A stretch of 45,442 nucleotides of DNA from Soonwooa sp023440705 (GTDB lineage Bacteria > Bacteroidota > Bacteroidia > Flavobacteriales > Weeksellaceae), in assembly GCA_023440705.1 (NCBI GenBank), contig JAEXRP010000011.1:1-45442 (forward strand), given 5' to 3'. The notes below the pieces were generated by a model that saw nothing but the letters and a program-made list of their open reading frames with translations, made no database searches and had not been told where the DNA came from. Shown here piece by piece: positions 8,622 to 16,705 of the stretch (within the stretch, counting starts at the first letter, position 1; every line of letters starts with the position of its first letter). The position numbers were made by a program, and so were the translations under genes.

Positions 8622-9563
8622 TTAAAGTTTATCCAACAAATCCGATTTCTTGGTTTTGTATTCGTCTTCCTCGATTAAGCCATTGTCGAAAAGCTTTTTC
8701 AGTTTCAACAATTTTGCTTCGATATCGTCTTCTTCGGGTTTATTTTGCTGCATTTGATTCATCATCATTCCCATTGCAACGGCGTTTGTCGTAGCTTCAT
8801 TCAGCGCCGTTCCCTTCTCACCAATTGCTTGCGCTTGATTGAATTTGGTAAATTTATCCATGTCGGTTACCATATTCATGTTCGTGATTTTGTCGTAATG
8901 TTTGGTCACTTCTTCGGGAAGCGTCACGCTGGTAATTACGAATTGCGTTAATTCCAACCCAAAAGATTCAAAATAAGGTGCGAGAAAAGGCAGAACTTTT
9001 TTGCCCAAATCGGTGATATTTCCAGCAACATCGGTCACCGTGATATTTTCATTCGCTAAAACCTCAGCAAATTTTGGTGCAATAAAATCTCTCAACTCGT
9101 ATTGTAATTCAAAAACGGTAAACTGCGTGTAAGAACCCGCATAACTCCTGAAAAATGTTGGAATATCTTTAATTCTAAAATCAAAACTTCCAAAAGCACG
9201 AACCCGAATTTGCCCAAACTGCGGATCGTTCATCAAAACGGGCGCTGGCGTTCCCCATTTGTTATTGACAAAATTTCGAGTATTGATGAAATAAACATCC
9301 GCCTTGAAAGGACTTTGAAATCCATATTTCCAACCTTTCAACTTGCTTAAAATTGGAATATTTTCGGTGCTTAATTCGTGCAAACCTGCATAAAAAACGT
9401 CCGCCAACTGACCTTCATTGAGAAACAAAACCGCCTGACTTTCGCGAACCGTAAGTTGCGCACCGTTTTTAATTTCTTTGTCGGCATCGGCATATTTCCA
9501 CATCAAAAGGTTTGGATCGGGCGTTGTAGCTTCTATAATTTCGATAAATACACTCATTTTCAA
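8622..9563 (-). CDS. SPFH/Band-7 protein with C-terminal SHOCT domain (YdjI / virion-core-like)
   Basis: A 313-residue protein without an N-terminal membrane anchor. It starts MKMSVFIEIIEA, and ATG at 9557 is an alternative start. Residues about 15-215 form the SPFH domain of the YdjI/virion-core-like subgroup, including W-K-Y, L-T-V-R-E-S-Q-A and the G-x-F-D-F-R-I-K strand. A Met/Gln-rich linker (about 255-275) leads to a SHOCT domain (about 283-313, with LKKLFDNGLIEEDEY). SPFH proteins oligomerise on membranes as scaffolds. In Bacillus YdjI depends on membrane partners and recruits a PspA-family protein under membrane stress. Here the PH-like and zinc-ribbon membrane proteins of the same operon are candidate anchors. 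This is the most recognisable gene of the operon. Confidence 0.88.
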   Translation of the reverse strand: MKMSVFIEIIEATTPDPNLLMWKYADADKEIKNGAQLTVRESQAVLFLNEGQLADVFYAGLHELSTENIPILSKLKGWKYGFQSPFKADVYFINTRNFVNNKWGTPAPVLMNDPQFGQIRVRAFGSFDFRIKDIPTFFRSYAGSYTQFTVFELQYELRDFIAPKFAEVLANENITVTDVAGNITDLGKKVLPFLAPYFESFGLELTQFVITSVTLPEEVTKHYDKITNMNMVTDMDKFTKFNQAQAIGEKGTALNEATTNAVAMGMMMNQMQQNKPEEDDIEAKLLKLKKLFDNGLIEEDEYKTKKSDLLDKL

Positions 9564-9581
9564 TTGGTTTTAAGTTTAAAT

Positions 9582-10097
9582 TTAAGGATGTACTTGAGAA
9601 ACTAAGTCGTTAATTTTGGTTAAAATTTCGTTTTCGTACAAGTCGGCGTTTGCAATACTTTTCTTCGTATCTCCGAAGTATTCGCTGATTTTGTAACTTT
9701 TAATCAAGTGTTTTTTCTTTTCGCCGATGGCATACGCCCAACCTTCGTTATCGGAACTGGTAAAAAGCACCATTTTATTAAGATCGAACAATACACGATT
9801 TTTCACAAAGAAATTCGATATAAAAACCTTGTTCTGACTCGCATCAAACGTGTAATAAATCGGAATCCGAAACAGCAGTTCTTTCAACATCCACAAAATG
9901 ATTAAAATCGTCAGCGTAGAAGCGATGATTAAAACATATTCTGGCATTCCGTTGCGATAATACAAGCAAACCAAAGCGACTGCAACCAAGCCCAAAACAT
10001 ACCATTTCAAACCTTTTTTGTAATACTTATAAGGTTGAAGACTTAAGGTTTTGTGGCTTTCATCCACATTGTATTTCTCTTTAATATTGTTGTCCAT
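9582..10097 (-). CDS. Membrane protein with PH-like domain
   Basis: A 171-residue protein. Two transmembrane helices (about 31-48 and 54-76) are followed by a beta-rich cytoplasmic domain (about 80-165) with the alternating strand pattern of bacterial PH-like domains (YYTFDASQNKVFISNFFVKN). Bacterial PH-like domains are generally membrane-associated interaction modules. The gene sits between a damaged second PH-like gene and the SPFH gene (18 bases), so a role in anchoring or sensing for the SPFH scaffold is a reasonable inference. The domain call is by pattern only. Confidence 0.65.
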   Translation of the reverse strand: MDNNIKEKYNVDESHKTLSLQPYKYYKKGLKWYVLGLVAVALVCLYYRNGMPEYVLIIASTLTILIILWMLKELLFRIPIYYTFDASQNKVFISNFFVKNRVLFDLNKMVLFTSSDNEGWAYAIGEKKKHLIKSYKISEYFGDTKKSIANADLYENEILTKINDLVSQVHP

Positions 10098-10121
10098 GAC
10101 CGATTTGATTTAAATACATTT

Positions 10122-10574
10122 CTATTCGCGACCCATTATTTTGTCAACTTCGTTCAAAATATTCTGCATGTGCGTTTTGCTGATGCCTTGCGCCACTTTC
10201 ATCACTTTTTCTTTTCCTTTATCATTAAGGTAATAAAGATTGAGAACAACACTGGAACGAATAAAATTAGTGGTCGTCGTTAACATTTCGAAAGTGACAA
10301 TCTTATCAAAAGGTACTTCTCGACTTTGCATATAAATCCCTTGTCTCAGGTTAATAACTTTGTGATTGGTGTCGATTTGAAACTTGTCCGTGAACATGGT
10401 TATAATAATCATTACGATTAATAAGGCAAAAACTGCGACCATCCATTTGACTTCAATTTTCCAGAATACCCAACATAAACCGACCAACATAAGGGCAATT
10501 GCAGATTTTACGATGTATTGAGGTTAAAAGAAGTACGAACTTCCCTCTTGCGAAAAATATTTGTATTGATTCAT
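10122..10574 (-). pseudogene. PH-like membrane protein gene interrupted by an in-frame TAA at codon 17
   Basis: From ATG at 10574 the frame reads MNQYKYFSQEGSSYFF, then TAA (10524-10526), then continues in the same frame with PQYIVKSAIALMLVGLCWVFW to a stop at 10122. The full frame would give 150 residues: two transmembrane helices (about 20-38 and 44-62) and a PH-like beta domain resembling the neighbouring 171-residue protein. After the stop, the first ATG is at 10490, inside the first helix, so a restart would give 122 residues with a shortened helix. A single nonsense change, sequencing error or read-through are the options. Confidence 0.7.
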
Positions 10575-10575
10575 T

Positions 10576-10752
10576 TTATTTGTTTTTATTGTAAAGCAGC
10601 AATCCGATTCCTGTAACCGCTAAAGCTGCGATTATTAAAGGCCAAACGCCGAATTCGAACAAAAATTTGGTTTCTTTGGCTGGTCCCAATTTTAAAATTA
10701 ATGCGAGACAACAACCAATGACTATTAAGATAATTCCTAAAAATTTTTTCAT
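10576..10752 (-). CDS. Small two-helix membrane protein (58 aa)
   Basis: ATG at 10752 opens a 58-codon frame beginning MKKFLGIILIVIGCCLALIL and ending in LLLYNKNK, with stop at 10576-10578. Two hydrophobic helices (about 3-20 and 35-54) are joined by a short charged loop. It fills the gap between the zinc-ribbon gene (16 bases upstream) and the interrupted PH-like gene (start 1 base beyond its stop). That tight packing supports it as a real operon member. Function unknown. Confidence 0.7.
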   Translation of the reverse strand: MKKFLGIILIVIGCCLALILKLGPAKETKFLFEFGVWPLIIAALAVTGIGLLLYNKNK

Positions 10753-10768
10753 GATTTTTAAATTTTAA

Positions 10769-11125
10769 TTAAGATGCGGGTCCGAACAATTGATTAAAAA
10801 AGCCAATAAGAAAAGGCAATGCAAGCAATCCTAGGATAAGAATTAAAGCGATTTTGTAACCGAAAGGTGTTTTCAAATCCTTTTTGATATTTAAGAATTC
10901 TTGCTTTTGATTAGCAGACATTTCATTTGCTGACAAAGTCTGTTTACAATGACCGCAAACGCTGGAGCCCGTTTTACCAATAGGAATTACTGGAATCCAA
11001 AAAATATGGATATATCTTTGAAAGAAATAATACCAAACGCTTTCTTTGGTCTGACAATACGTGCAATCGTCGGCTTTTGTTTGTGGGGATTTTAGCTTCC
11101 CAGAGCGTGTTCCGAATATAATCAT
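10769..11125 (-). CDS. Zinc-ribbon membrane protein (zinc_ribbon_15 type)
   Basis: A 118-residue protein beginning MIIFGTRSGKLKS. The first cysteine pair, Cys21/Cys24, is followed by a hydrophobic, aromatic stretch (YIHIFWIPVIPIGKTG) and the second pair, Cys57/Cys60. This is the pattern of the zinc_ribbon_15 family. A transmembrane helix lies near the C-terminus (about 88-112). The split ribbon around an amphipathic/aromatic insert suggests membrane-surface contact. It is the third zinc-ribbon protein of the operon, and lies 11 bases after the lipoprotein gene. Confidence 0.8.
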   Translation of the reverse strand: MIIFGTRSGKLKSPQTKADDCTYCQTKESVWYYFFQRYIHIFWIPVIPIGKTGSSVCGHCKQTLSANEMSANQKQEFLNIKKDLKTPFGYKIALILILGLLALPFLIGFFNQLFGPAS

Positions 11126-11136
11126 AGCTGTGTTTT

Positions 11137-11697
11137 TTAATATGGATAATCCTTAATTTCGTATTTAATCTTGTGTTTATCGGCATATGGAAAAATTAAA
11201 TCATGCGCTTTGTTAAATTTTTCATCAATTATTTTTCCTTTTGTGTTTTGCAATTCTTCAATCGCCGCATCAATTTCTTGATCGCTTTTTCCGTCATCAA
11301 TCATCTTTGCAATTCGCAACATGTCCGTATTATAAACCTCTTCCGAATATTTGAAGACATCCAAACTTGCCTTTTGCATCGGTCGCGTTTCATCGTCAAC
11401 AACAAGTTGATTGAGCGCTTCAATCTCTTTCTTGAACATGTTTGGATACATATTTTCAACATATTCAACCGCAGAAACACCTTTCTTGACTTCATTATTT
11501 TGAGTAACATAAGTTAAACTTCCATTTTTATGTTGCGCTCGGATTTCTTTAAAATGCTGACTGAATTTGTACGGAATTTTGTTCAAACTCAATCCGCAAA
11601 CTTCAAAAGTTTTTTCAGGATTCATCCCATTTGGATCGCAAGAAATCACGGTAAAACTGAAGAAAATCAGCAAGATGTATTGGATTTTATTTTTCAT
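11137..11697 (-). CDS. Predicted lipoprotein of the SPFH operon
   Basis: The start chosen is ATG at 11697 (MKNKIQYILL). ATG at 11700 is equally possible and longer starts overlap the previous gene. The 186-residue product has a lipoprotein signal ending FTVISC, with Cys20 as the lipidation site. The mature part is helical and charged, without recognised domain or catalytic motif. The stop of the previous gene lies 3-6 bases before this start, so translation is probably coupled. It gives the operon a periplasm- or outer-membrane-facing component. Confidence 0.75.
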   Translation of the reverse strand: MKNKIQYILLIFFSFTVISCDPNGMNPEKTFEVCGLSLNKIPYKFSQHFKEIRAQHKNGSLTYVTQNNEVKKGVSAVEYVENMYPNMFKKEIEALNQLVVDDETRPMQKASLDVFKYSEEVYNTDMLRIAKMIDDGKSDQEIDAAIEELQNTKGKIIDEKFNKAHDLIFPYADKHKIKYEIKDYPY

Positions 11698-11702
11698 CAT
11701 TT

Positions 11703-12083
11703 TTATTTGTTTAAAAGTTGATTGTATTCTTTTATTTTCTTTAAATGCGGTCTTATCATCGTCAAAAACACGAATAAAGCCATCGCCAAACATGCATCAA
11801 CGAATCCCCATTTTCCGATGGATGAGTACATCTCAAATGCGGTTTGATTTCCAAAAGACTCGTTCATCGCTGCTTCTGGAATCACCTTTCCGTAAATCTT
11901 TTCTAAAGCATTCATTTTCAACAAACTTCGCACGCCCACAAATAAGAAAAAAGCGACAACAAAGCCGTAAATCATCGCTCTGGATTGACTAAACTGTTTT
12001 AATTTTTGGATGACTTCTTTGTTATTTTGTGCACTTCCATCGTAGCTGTGCAGACTTCTTTGGTCTTCGTCTAAATTTTCCAT
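11703..12083 (-). CDS. Two-helix membrane protein of the SPFH operon
   Basis: The start chosen is ATG at 12083 (MENLDEDQRSLHS), 4 bases after the previous stop. An in-frame start at 12131 would overlap the upstream gene. The 126-residue protein has an acidic N-terminal segment, a transmembrane helix at about 36-56 (MIYGFVVAFFLFVGV), a loop with a F-G-N-Q motif and a second helix (about 95-112) before a basic tail. No known domain is recognised. Confidence 0.7.
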   Translation of the reverse strand: MENLDEDQRSLHSYDGSAQNNKEVIQKLKQFSQSRAMIYGFVVAFFLFVGVRSLLKMNALEKIYGKVIPEAAMNESFGNQTAFEMYSSIGKWGFVDACLAMALFVFLTMIRPHLKKIKEYNQLLNK

Positions 12084-12087
12084 AAAA

Positions 12088-12462
12088 CTATTTTTTCGTG
12101 ATAAACATGAGGTAGGCCAAAAGCCCAGCAAACATCAAAACAACGAATAAGAAAGTGCCCAAAATGATGTACAACCACCCAAAACGATATCTAAAAGGCA
12201 GTTTGTATTTCGTCTTTTCTTGCTCGAAATAATTTTTGATTTCGGGTGTCCATTCGTCCAAAGTCAACATTCTTTTTGTTGGCACTTCATAGACGTAGCC
12301 ATATTTTTTCCCGAGTGGACCAGAAGGAAGCTTTCCAAAAAACATCGCGGAATAACCTTGACAAATATCTACTTTCAAAGGCGCCCCATTTTTAGATTTA
12401 AATGGAATTTCTTGCGTCACAAAATGATACTCGTACTTGGTTATTGAACTTACTATAAACAT
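12088..12462 (-). CDS. Single-helix membrane protein, first gene of the SPFH operon
   Basis: A 124-residue protein: a soluble N-terminal domain (about 1-90, beta-rich early and containing YVYEVPTKRMLTLDEW) and one C-terminal transmembrane helix (about 96-118) with basic flanks. I do not recognise the family. It opens the tightly packed minus-strand run of eleven genes that ends at 6541. The upstream spacer holds AGCTACT repeats (12611-12669) that may be control sites. No clear TAnnTTTG promoter was found. Confidence 0.65.
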   Translation of the reverse strand: MFIVSSITKYEYHFVTQEIPFKSKNGAPLKVDICQGYSAMFFGKLPSGPLGKKYGYVYEVPTKRMLTLDEWTPEIKNYFEQEKTKYKLPFRYRFGWLYIILGTFLFVVLMFAGLLAYLMFITKK

Positions 12463-12610
12463 CTTTTGAAATTTTAATCAATAAATCAATTTCATCGTCG
12501 AACACTTTTTTGAATTAAATAAAATCGGTTTTTTTAAAATTTAAGACTTCGATTGTTCTAAAATTGCTTTGATCAAATTTCACTAATAAATTCTCCTAAG
12601 ACTATTTTTT

Positions 12611-12669
12611 AGCTACTACAAAACAGCTACTCAACACTTTTTGAAGCTACTACAAACCGACTACAACTT
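12611..12669. repeat. Direct repeats AGCTACT(ACAAA) upstream of the SPFH operon
   Basis: AGCTACTACAAA occurs at 12611-12622 and 12645-12656. A shorter variant, AGCTACTCAACA, lies at 12625-12636 and CGACTACAACTT follows at 12658. They start about 150 bases upstream of the first operon gene and could be binding sites for a regulator. This is inference from repetition only. Confidence 0.45.
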
Positions 12670-12934
12670 ATAGTAAACATCGATAAATAAAAGGTTTTAA
12701 AAATTGAAAAGAAATCTATTGGGAAATACTACGTCATGTTTCTAAAAGAAATTTAAACACAAATGCAGACAAAATTTAATTTTAATGTATGCTGTAAAAG
12801 AGAAACAAATTCGCTTCGCTTCAAAAAGAATAGAACAATTTGTATTTCTTAAATAAAAACAAGCATTTCTAAGCTTCGTTTAACCTTGAGATTAAAAAAA
12901 TCAATTTAACATGAGTTCGAGATAAGAAAATTAA

Positions 12935-13042
12935 CGTCAGTTCGAGTAGATTTTGCAAAAATCGTATCGAGAACTTTTTAAATTATTTGAAAGAACTAAA
13001 CTTCTCGATACAAAATCTTTCAGATTTTTACTCGAAGTGACG
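12935..13042. repeat. Palindromic repeat, copy A (108 bp)
   Basis: The arms begin CGTCAGTTCGAGTAGATTTT and end ACTCGAAGTGACG, with inner arms TATCGAGAAC and CTTCTCGATA around an AT-rich loop. Copy A is inverted relative to copies B, C and D. Each arm can fold a small inner hairpin (GATTTT-GC-AAAATC). Confidence 0.85.
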
Positions 13043-13346
13043 CCACCTCCACGAATAAATAAAAGTGATTTATGCCGAACTGACGTCATTTAATTTCATT
13101 CAAAACCAAAAATTGTTGCGATAGGCATTATCAACTAAAAACAAGTTCGCTTGGCATAAAATTCTCATCATGATCTACGCTCTTAAAATTGATTTCAATT
13201 CAAAATAAAGATGTCAGATTGTCAATTTTGATTCTTATTTAAAATCAATCTTAATAACAAGCTGAAACCGAATAAGTTCTAAATTATCACTAATTTTAGA
13301 AGTCGATTTTAAAACATTTCAAAGTATAATATTAAAAAATTAAAGT

Positions 13347-15617
13347 ATGATTTTTGACCTTGATATGATCAAAAAAGTGTACGAACGTTACCCAGAAAGA
13401 ATCGCTGCGGCGAGAAAAGTTGTGGGAAAACCTTTGACACTTGCTGAGAAAATTCTTTATGCGCACCTTTGGGAAGGTAACGCAACACAAGCTTATGAAA
13501 GAGGAAACTCGTATGTAGATTTCGCGCCAGACAGAGTTGCAATGCAGGATGCAACAGCGCAAATGGCGTTATTGCAGTTCATGCAAGCTGGAAAAGCGAA
13601 AGTTGCGGTTCCATCTACAGCGCACGCTGATCACTTGATCCAAGCGAGAGTTGGTGCTGAAGCAGATTTACAAGAAGGAATTAATAAGAACTCGGAGGTT
13701 TTCAACTTCTTAAGTTCTGTTTGTGATAAATACGGAATCGGTTTCTGGAAGCCAGGAGCGGGGATTATTCACCAAGTGGTTTTAGAAAACTACGCTTTCC
13801 CAGGCGGAATGATGATTGGTACCGACTCTCACACGGTTAATGCTGGAGGATTAGGAATGGTAGCCATCGGAGTTGGTGGAGCTGACGCCGTTGATGTAAT
13901 GGCAGGAATGGCTTGGGAACTAAAAATGCCAAAACTTATTGGTGTTAAATTAACGGGTAAAATGAGCGGATGGACTTCTGCAAAAGACGTTATCCTAAAA
14001 GTTGCTGGTATTTTAACAGTAAAAGGTGGGACTGGTTGTATCGTTGAATATTTCGGTGAAGGCGCAGAATCTCTTTCTGGAACTGGAAAAGGAACGATTT
14101 GTAACATGGGAGCGGAAATCGGAGCAACGACTTCAACGTTCGGTTACGACGATTCTATGAGAAGATATTTGGCTGCAACTGGAAGACAAGAAGTGGTTGA
14201 CGCTGCTGATAAAGTTGCTGAACACTTAACTGGTGATGCTGAAGTTTATGCAAATCCTGAACAATATTTTGATCAAGTTATTGAAATCAACCTTTCTGAA
14301 TTAACTCCACATCTTAACGGACCTTTCACGCCAGATTTAGCGACTCCTGTTGCTGAATTCAGAGCAAAAGCGGAAGCTAACGGATGGCCTTTGGAAGTAG
14401 AATGGGCATTAATTGGATCTTGTACCAACTCATCTTACGAGGATTTATCAAGAGCAGCTTCTATCGTTGAAGATGCTGTTGCTAAAGGTGTGAAACCAAA
14501 AGCAATTTTAGGAATCAACCCAGGTTCTGAGCAAGTGAAATTTACAGCGGAAAGAGATGGTTTCTTGGATTCATTTAGAAAATTCGAAAACGCGAGAATT
14601 TTCACCAACGCTTGTGGACCTTGTATCGGACAATGGGACAGAGAAGGTGCTGAAAAAGCTGAGAAAAACTCAATTATCCATTCTTTCAACAGAAACTTTG
14701 CAAAAAGAGCGGATGGAAACCCAAACACGCACGCTTTTGTAGCTTCTCCAGAAATGGTTGCGGCAGTTGCAATTTCGGGTAGATTAGATTTTAACCCAAT
14801 TACAGATACATTAACGAACGAAGCTGGTGAGCAAGTAAAATTAGACGAGCCAAAAGGTTCTGAACTTCCTGCAAAAGGTTTCGCAGTGGACGATAACGGT
14901 TATCAAGCGCCGTCTGAAGATGGTTCTAATGTACAAGTTGTTGTTAGTCCAACTTCGGATAGACTTCAATTGTTAGAAGAATTCCCAGCTTGGGACGGAT
15001 TGAATATTACAGGAGCTTTTGTTTTGATTAAAGCTTTCGGAAAATGTACAACCGACCACATTTCTATGGCTGGACCTTGGTTGAAATACAGAGGACACTT
15101 AGATAACATTTCGAACAATATGTTGATTGGAGCAGTAAACGCTTACAACATGGAAACGAATAACGTTAAAAACCAATTAACAGGTGCTTTCGGAGAAGTT
15201 CCTGCGGTTGCAAGAGCATACAAAGCAGCTCACGTTCCTTCGATTGTTATTGGTGACGAAAACTACGGCGAAGGTTCTTCAAGAGAGCATGCTGCAATGG
15301 AGCCGAGACATCTTGGAGTTAAAGCCGTTTTGGTAAAATCTTTCGCGCGTATCCACGAAACAAACCTTAAAAAACAAGGTATGTTGGGTCTTACGTTCGC
15401 TGATAAAGCAGATTACGACAAAGTAAGAGAAGATGACGTTGTTAATTTCTTGGATTTGGATAAATTTGCGCCAGGAAAACAATTGACTTTAGAATTCGTT
15501 CACAACGATGGAACTAAAGATATCGTTATGGCAAATCACACGTACAACGATCAACAAATTGATTGGTTCAAAGCAGGTTCTGCCTTGAATTTAATTAAAA
15601 GAATGGAAGCGAATTAA
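13347..15617 (+). CDS. acnA: Aconitate hydratase, mitochondrial/AcnA type
   Basis: A 756-residue protein matching the mitochondrial-type aconitase layout: catalytic domains 1-3 (about 1-500), a linker, and the swivel domain 4 (about 560-756), with G-E-N-Y-G-E-G-S-S-R-E-H-A carrying the substrate-binding Ser and Arg. The [4Fe-4S] ligands are Cys359 (IGSCTNSS), Cys423 and Cys426 (ACGPCIGQ). Upstream are the GTDSHT motif and the D-H-L/H region typical of the family. It catalyses citrate to isocitrate in the TCA cycle. It is monocistronic with its own terminator. With acnB at 3719 the organism has two unrelated-subfamily aconitases. Confidence 0.95.
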   Translation: MIFDLDMIKKVYERYPERIAAARKVVGKPLTLAEKILYAHLWEGNATQAYERGNSYVDFAPDRVAMQDATAQMALLQFMQAGKAKVAVPSTAHADHLIQARVGAEADLQEGINKNSEVFNFLSSVCDKYGIGFWKPGAGIIHQVVLENYAFPGGMMIGTDSHTVNAGGLGMVAIGVGGADAVDVMAGMAWELKMPKLIGVKLTGKMSGWTSAKDVILKVAGILTVKGGTGCIVEYFGEGAESLSGTGKGTICNMGAEIGATTSTFGYDDSMRRYLAATGRQEVVDAADKVAEHLTGDAEVYANPEQYFDQVIEINLSELTPHLNGPFTPDLATPVAEFRAKAEANGWPLEVEWALIGSCTNSSYEDLSRAASIVEDAVAKGVKPKAILGINPGSEQVKFTAERDGFLDSFRKFENARIFTNACGPCIGQWDREGAEKAEKNSIIHSFNRNFAKRADGNPNTHAFVASPEMVAAVAISGRLDFNPITDTLTNEAGEQVKLDEPKGSELPAKGFAVDDNGYQAPSEDGSNVQVVVSPTSDRLQLLEEFPAWDGLNITGAFVLIKAFGKCTTDHISMAGPWLKYRGHLDNISNNMLIGAVNAYNMETNNVKNQLTGAFGEVPAVARAYKAAHVPSIVIGDENYGEGSSREHAAMEPRHLGVKAVLVKSFARIHETNLKKQGMLGLTFADKADYDKVREDDVVNFLDLDKFAPGKQLTLEFVHNDGTKDIVMANHTYNDQQIDWFKAGSALNLIKRMEAN

Positions 15618-15639
15618 TAAAGCTTTCAACATAAAATTG

Positions 15640-15668
15640 AAACCACTCCAAAACGGGGTGGTTTTTTT
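15640..15668 (+). terminator. Terminator after the AcnA-type gene
   Basis: AAACCACTCC (15640-15649) pairs with GGGGTGGTTT (15655-15664) with one G-T pair, followed by a T run. It lies 22 bases after the stop. Confidence 0.85.
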
Positions 15669-15682
15669 GTTTGGTTTAAAAG

Positions 15683-15709
15683 AAAAAACTCCAACAAAAG
15701 CTGGAGTTT
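15683..15709 (-). terminator. Terminator after hsp20
   Basis: On the minus strand AAACTCCA (15702-15709) pairs with TGGAGTTT (15686-15693), followed by a T-rich tract. It is 43 bases beyond the hsp20 stop at 15752. Confidence 0.75.
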
Positions 15710-15751
15710 AAGATATATAATTTTAAATATAGTTATACAGAAATCAACGTT

Positions 15752-16210
15752 TTAGTGTATGTCAATTTTTTGCGCAGGCAAATTATGCTCTGGATCTTTT
15801 GGTAAAATAATTGTTAAAATTCCGTCTTCATAAGATGCAGAAACCACTTCAGATTTCACTTTGCTTGTTAATTGAAAAGAGCGTTCGAAACTTGTTGGAT
15901 AATACTCTTGATAAACGATATTTTGAGGTTCCGAAGTTTGCGTTTCGTTGTAAGCGATTTTCAAAACATTGTTTTTTATAGAAACGTTAAAAGCTTCTTT
16001 TTTCAATCCTGCAGCGAAAAGTTGTAAGGCAAAATAATCTTCGCTCTCCGAGATATTAACTGGTTTGTGAGCGCTTAACTTTTCGGCTACAGCTTCTTTA
16101 AAAGGATGATTCGAGCTAAAAAATTTGTCGCGACATCTGTCGAATTTTTGGTTAAAATTATCTCTACAGTGGTCTTTTTTACTTCTTGTATTTTGATTTG
16201 TTGAAAACAT
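15752..16210 (-). CDS. Small heat-shock protein, Hsp20/alpha-crystallin family
   Basis: A 152-residue protein. A polar N-terminal arm (about 1-45) leads into the alpha-crystallin domain (about 48-140) with the N-I-S-E-S-E-D-Y-F start, the A-G-L-K-K-E strand/turn and the conserved Y-E-D-G-I-L-T-I-I-L-P-K signature. These proteins bind unfolding proteins as ATP-independent oligomeric holdases in the cytoplasm. The family's C-terminal I-x-I anchor may correspond to K-I-D-I-H at the end. It probably shares a transcript with the small membrane-protein gene at 16237 (26-base gap). Confidence 0.92.
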   Translation of the reverse strand: MFSTNQNTRSKKDHCRDNFNQKFDRCRDKFFSSNHPFKEAVAEKLSAHKPVNISESEDYFALQLFAAGLKKEAFNVSIKNNVLKIAYNETQTSEPQNIVYQEYYPTSFERSFQLTSKVKSEVVSASYEDGILTIILPKDPEHNLPAQKIDIH

Positions 16211-16236
16211 ATTGTTTAATTTTTAATATTGATAAA

Positions 16237-16530
16237 TTATTGAATTGGGATAATGGCCAGATTTTCAGTTCTTGAAGCTTGGAAACTCGGTTGAACCGCA
16301 TAGTTTTGCTCAGAATTTCTCTCGAAACTTATTGGCGAATTATCGTAATAGTTGATATACTCGCGTTGTCTTCTCCTAGCAAATTTACGAGCAACTAAAG
16401 TTCCGATGCCTGCTGCGACAGTTCCTAACAAAAGCAGTTTGAAAATCGTACCGATTATTAATGTTGCGATACCAGCGATAATCGTAATCCCGATTAATCT
16501 TGGTAATAAAAAACGCATTTTATTTTTCAT
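16237..16530 (-). CDS. Small membrane protein upstream of hsp20
   Basis: A 97-residue protein. The N-terminal half is hydrophobic (about 7-45: LIGITIIAGIATLIIGTIFK then LLLGTVAAGIGTLVA), likely one or two helices with a glycine-rich turn. A strongly basic stretch (RKFARRRQR) and a polar Asn/Ser/Gln-rich tail follow. The basic patch would place the tail in the cytoplasm. No domain is recognised. Pairing with hsp20 hints at stress-induced expression, which is inference only. Confidence 0.65.
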   Translation of the reverse strand: MKNKMRFLLPRLIGITIIAGIATLIIGTIFKLLLLGTVAAGIGTLVARKFARRRQREYINYYDNSPISFERNSEQNYAVQPSFQASRTENLAIIPIQ

Positions 16531-16705
16531 TTTTTTGATTTTAAAGTTTGTAATTCTAAAGGCCTTTTTATGGAAGACGCACCAAAATTTGTTTTACTTT
16601 AAAATTTTTGAAATTTTTCTTTAAACACATCTAAGTACATAATTAACAACACTTTGTCAATCCAACAAAGGAGGAGTCTATATTAAAACACCCTTGATAT
16701 TCAAT

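Larger units (their letters stand above)
12463..13346. other. 884-bp non-coding spacer between the SPFH operon and the AcnA-type gene
   Basis: Divergent spacer. It holds the AGCTACT direct repeats (12611-12669), one copy of the palindromic repeat (12935-13042) and two fragments of the same family, GAGTTCGAG near 12914 and CGAACTGACG at 13076-13085. The rest is AT-rich with no convincing gene. A 23-codon frame at 12785-12856 is not supported by anything else. Confidence 0.7.

Noticed and set aside
10488..10490. ATG at 10490 as the natural start of the PH-like gene
   Set aside because: It lies within the first transmembrane helix, and the coding pattern continues upstream across the in-frame TAA to 10574.
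11567..11992. 141-codon plus-strand frame across the lipoprotein and membrane-protein genes
   Set aside because: It runs antisense to two packed operon genes and has no signal or domain.
12785..12856. 23-codon frame in the spacer
   Set aside because: There is no ribosome-binding signal, promoter or conservation evidence.
16668..16680. GGAGGAG as a ribosome-binding site
   Set aside because: No start codon with an open frame follows, and such sites are rarely used in this phylum.
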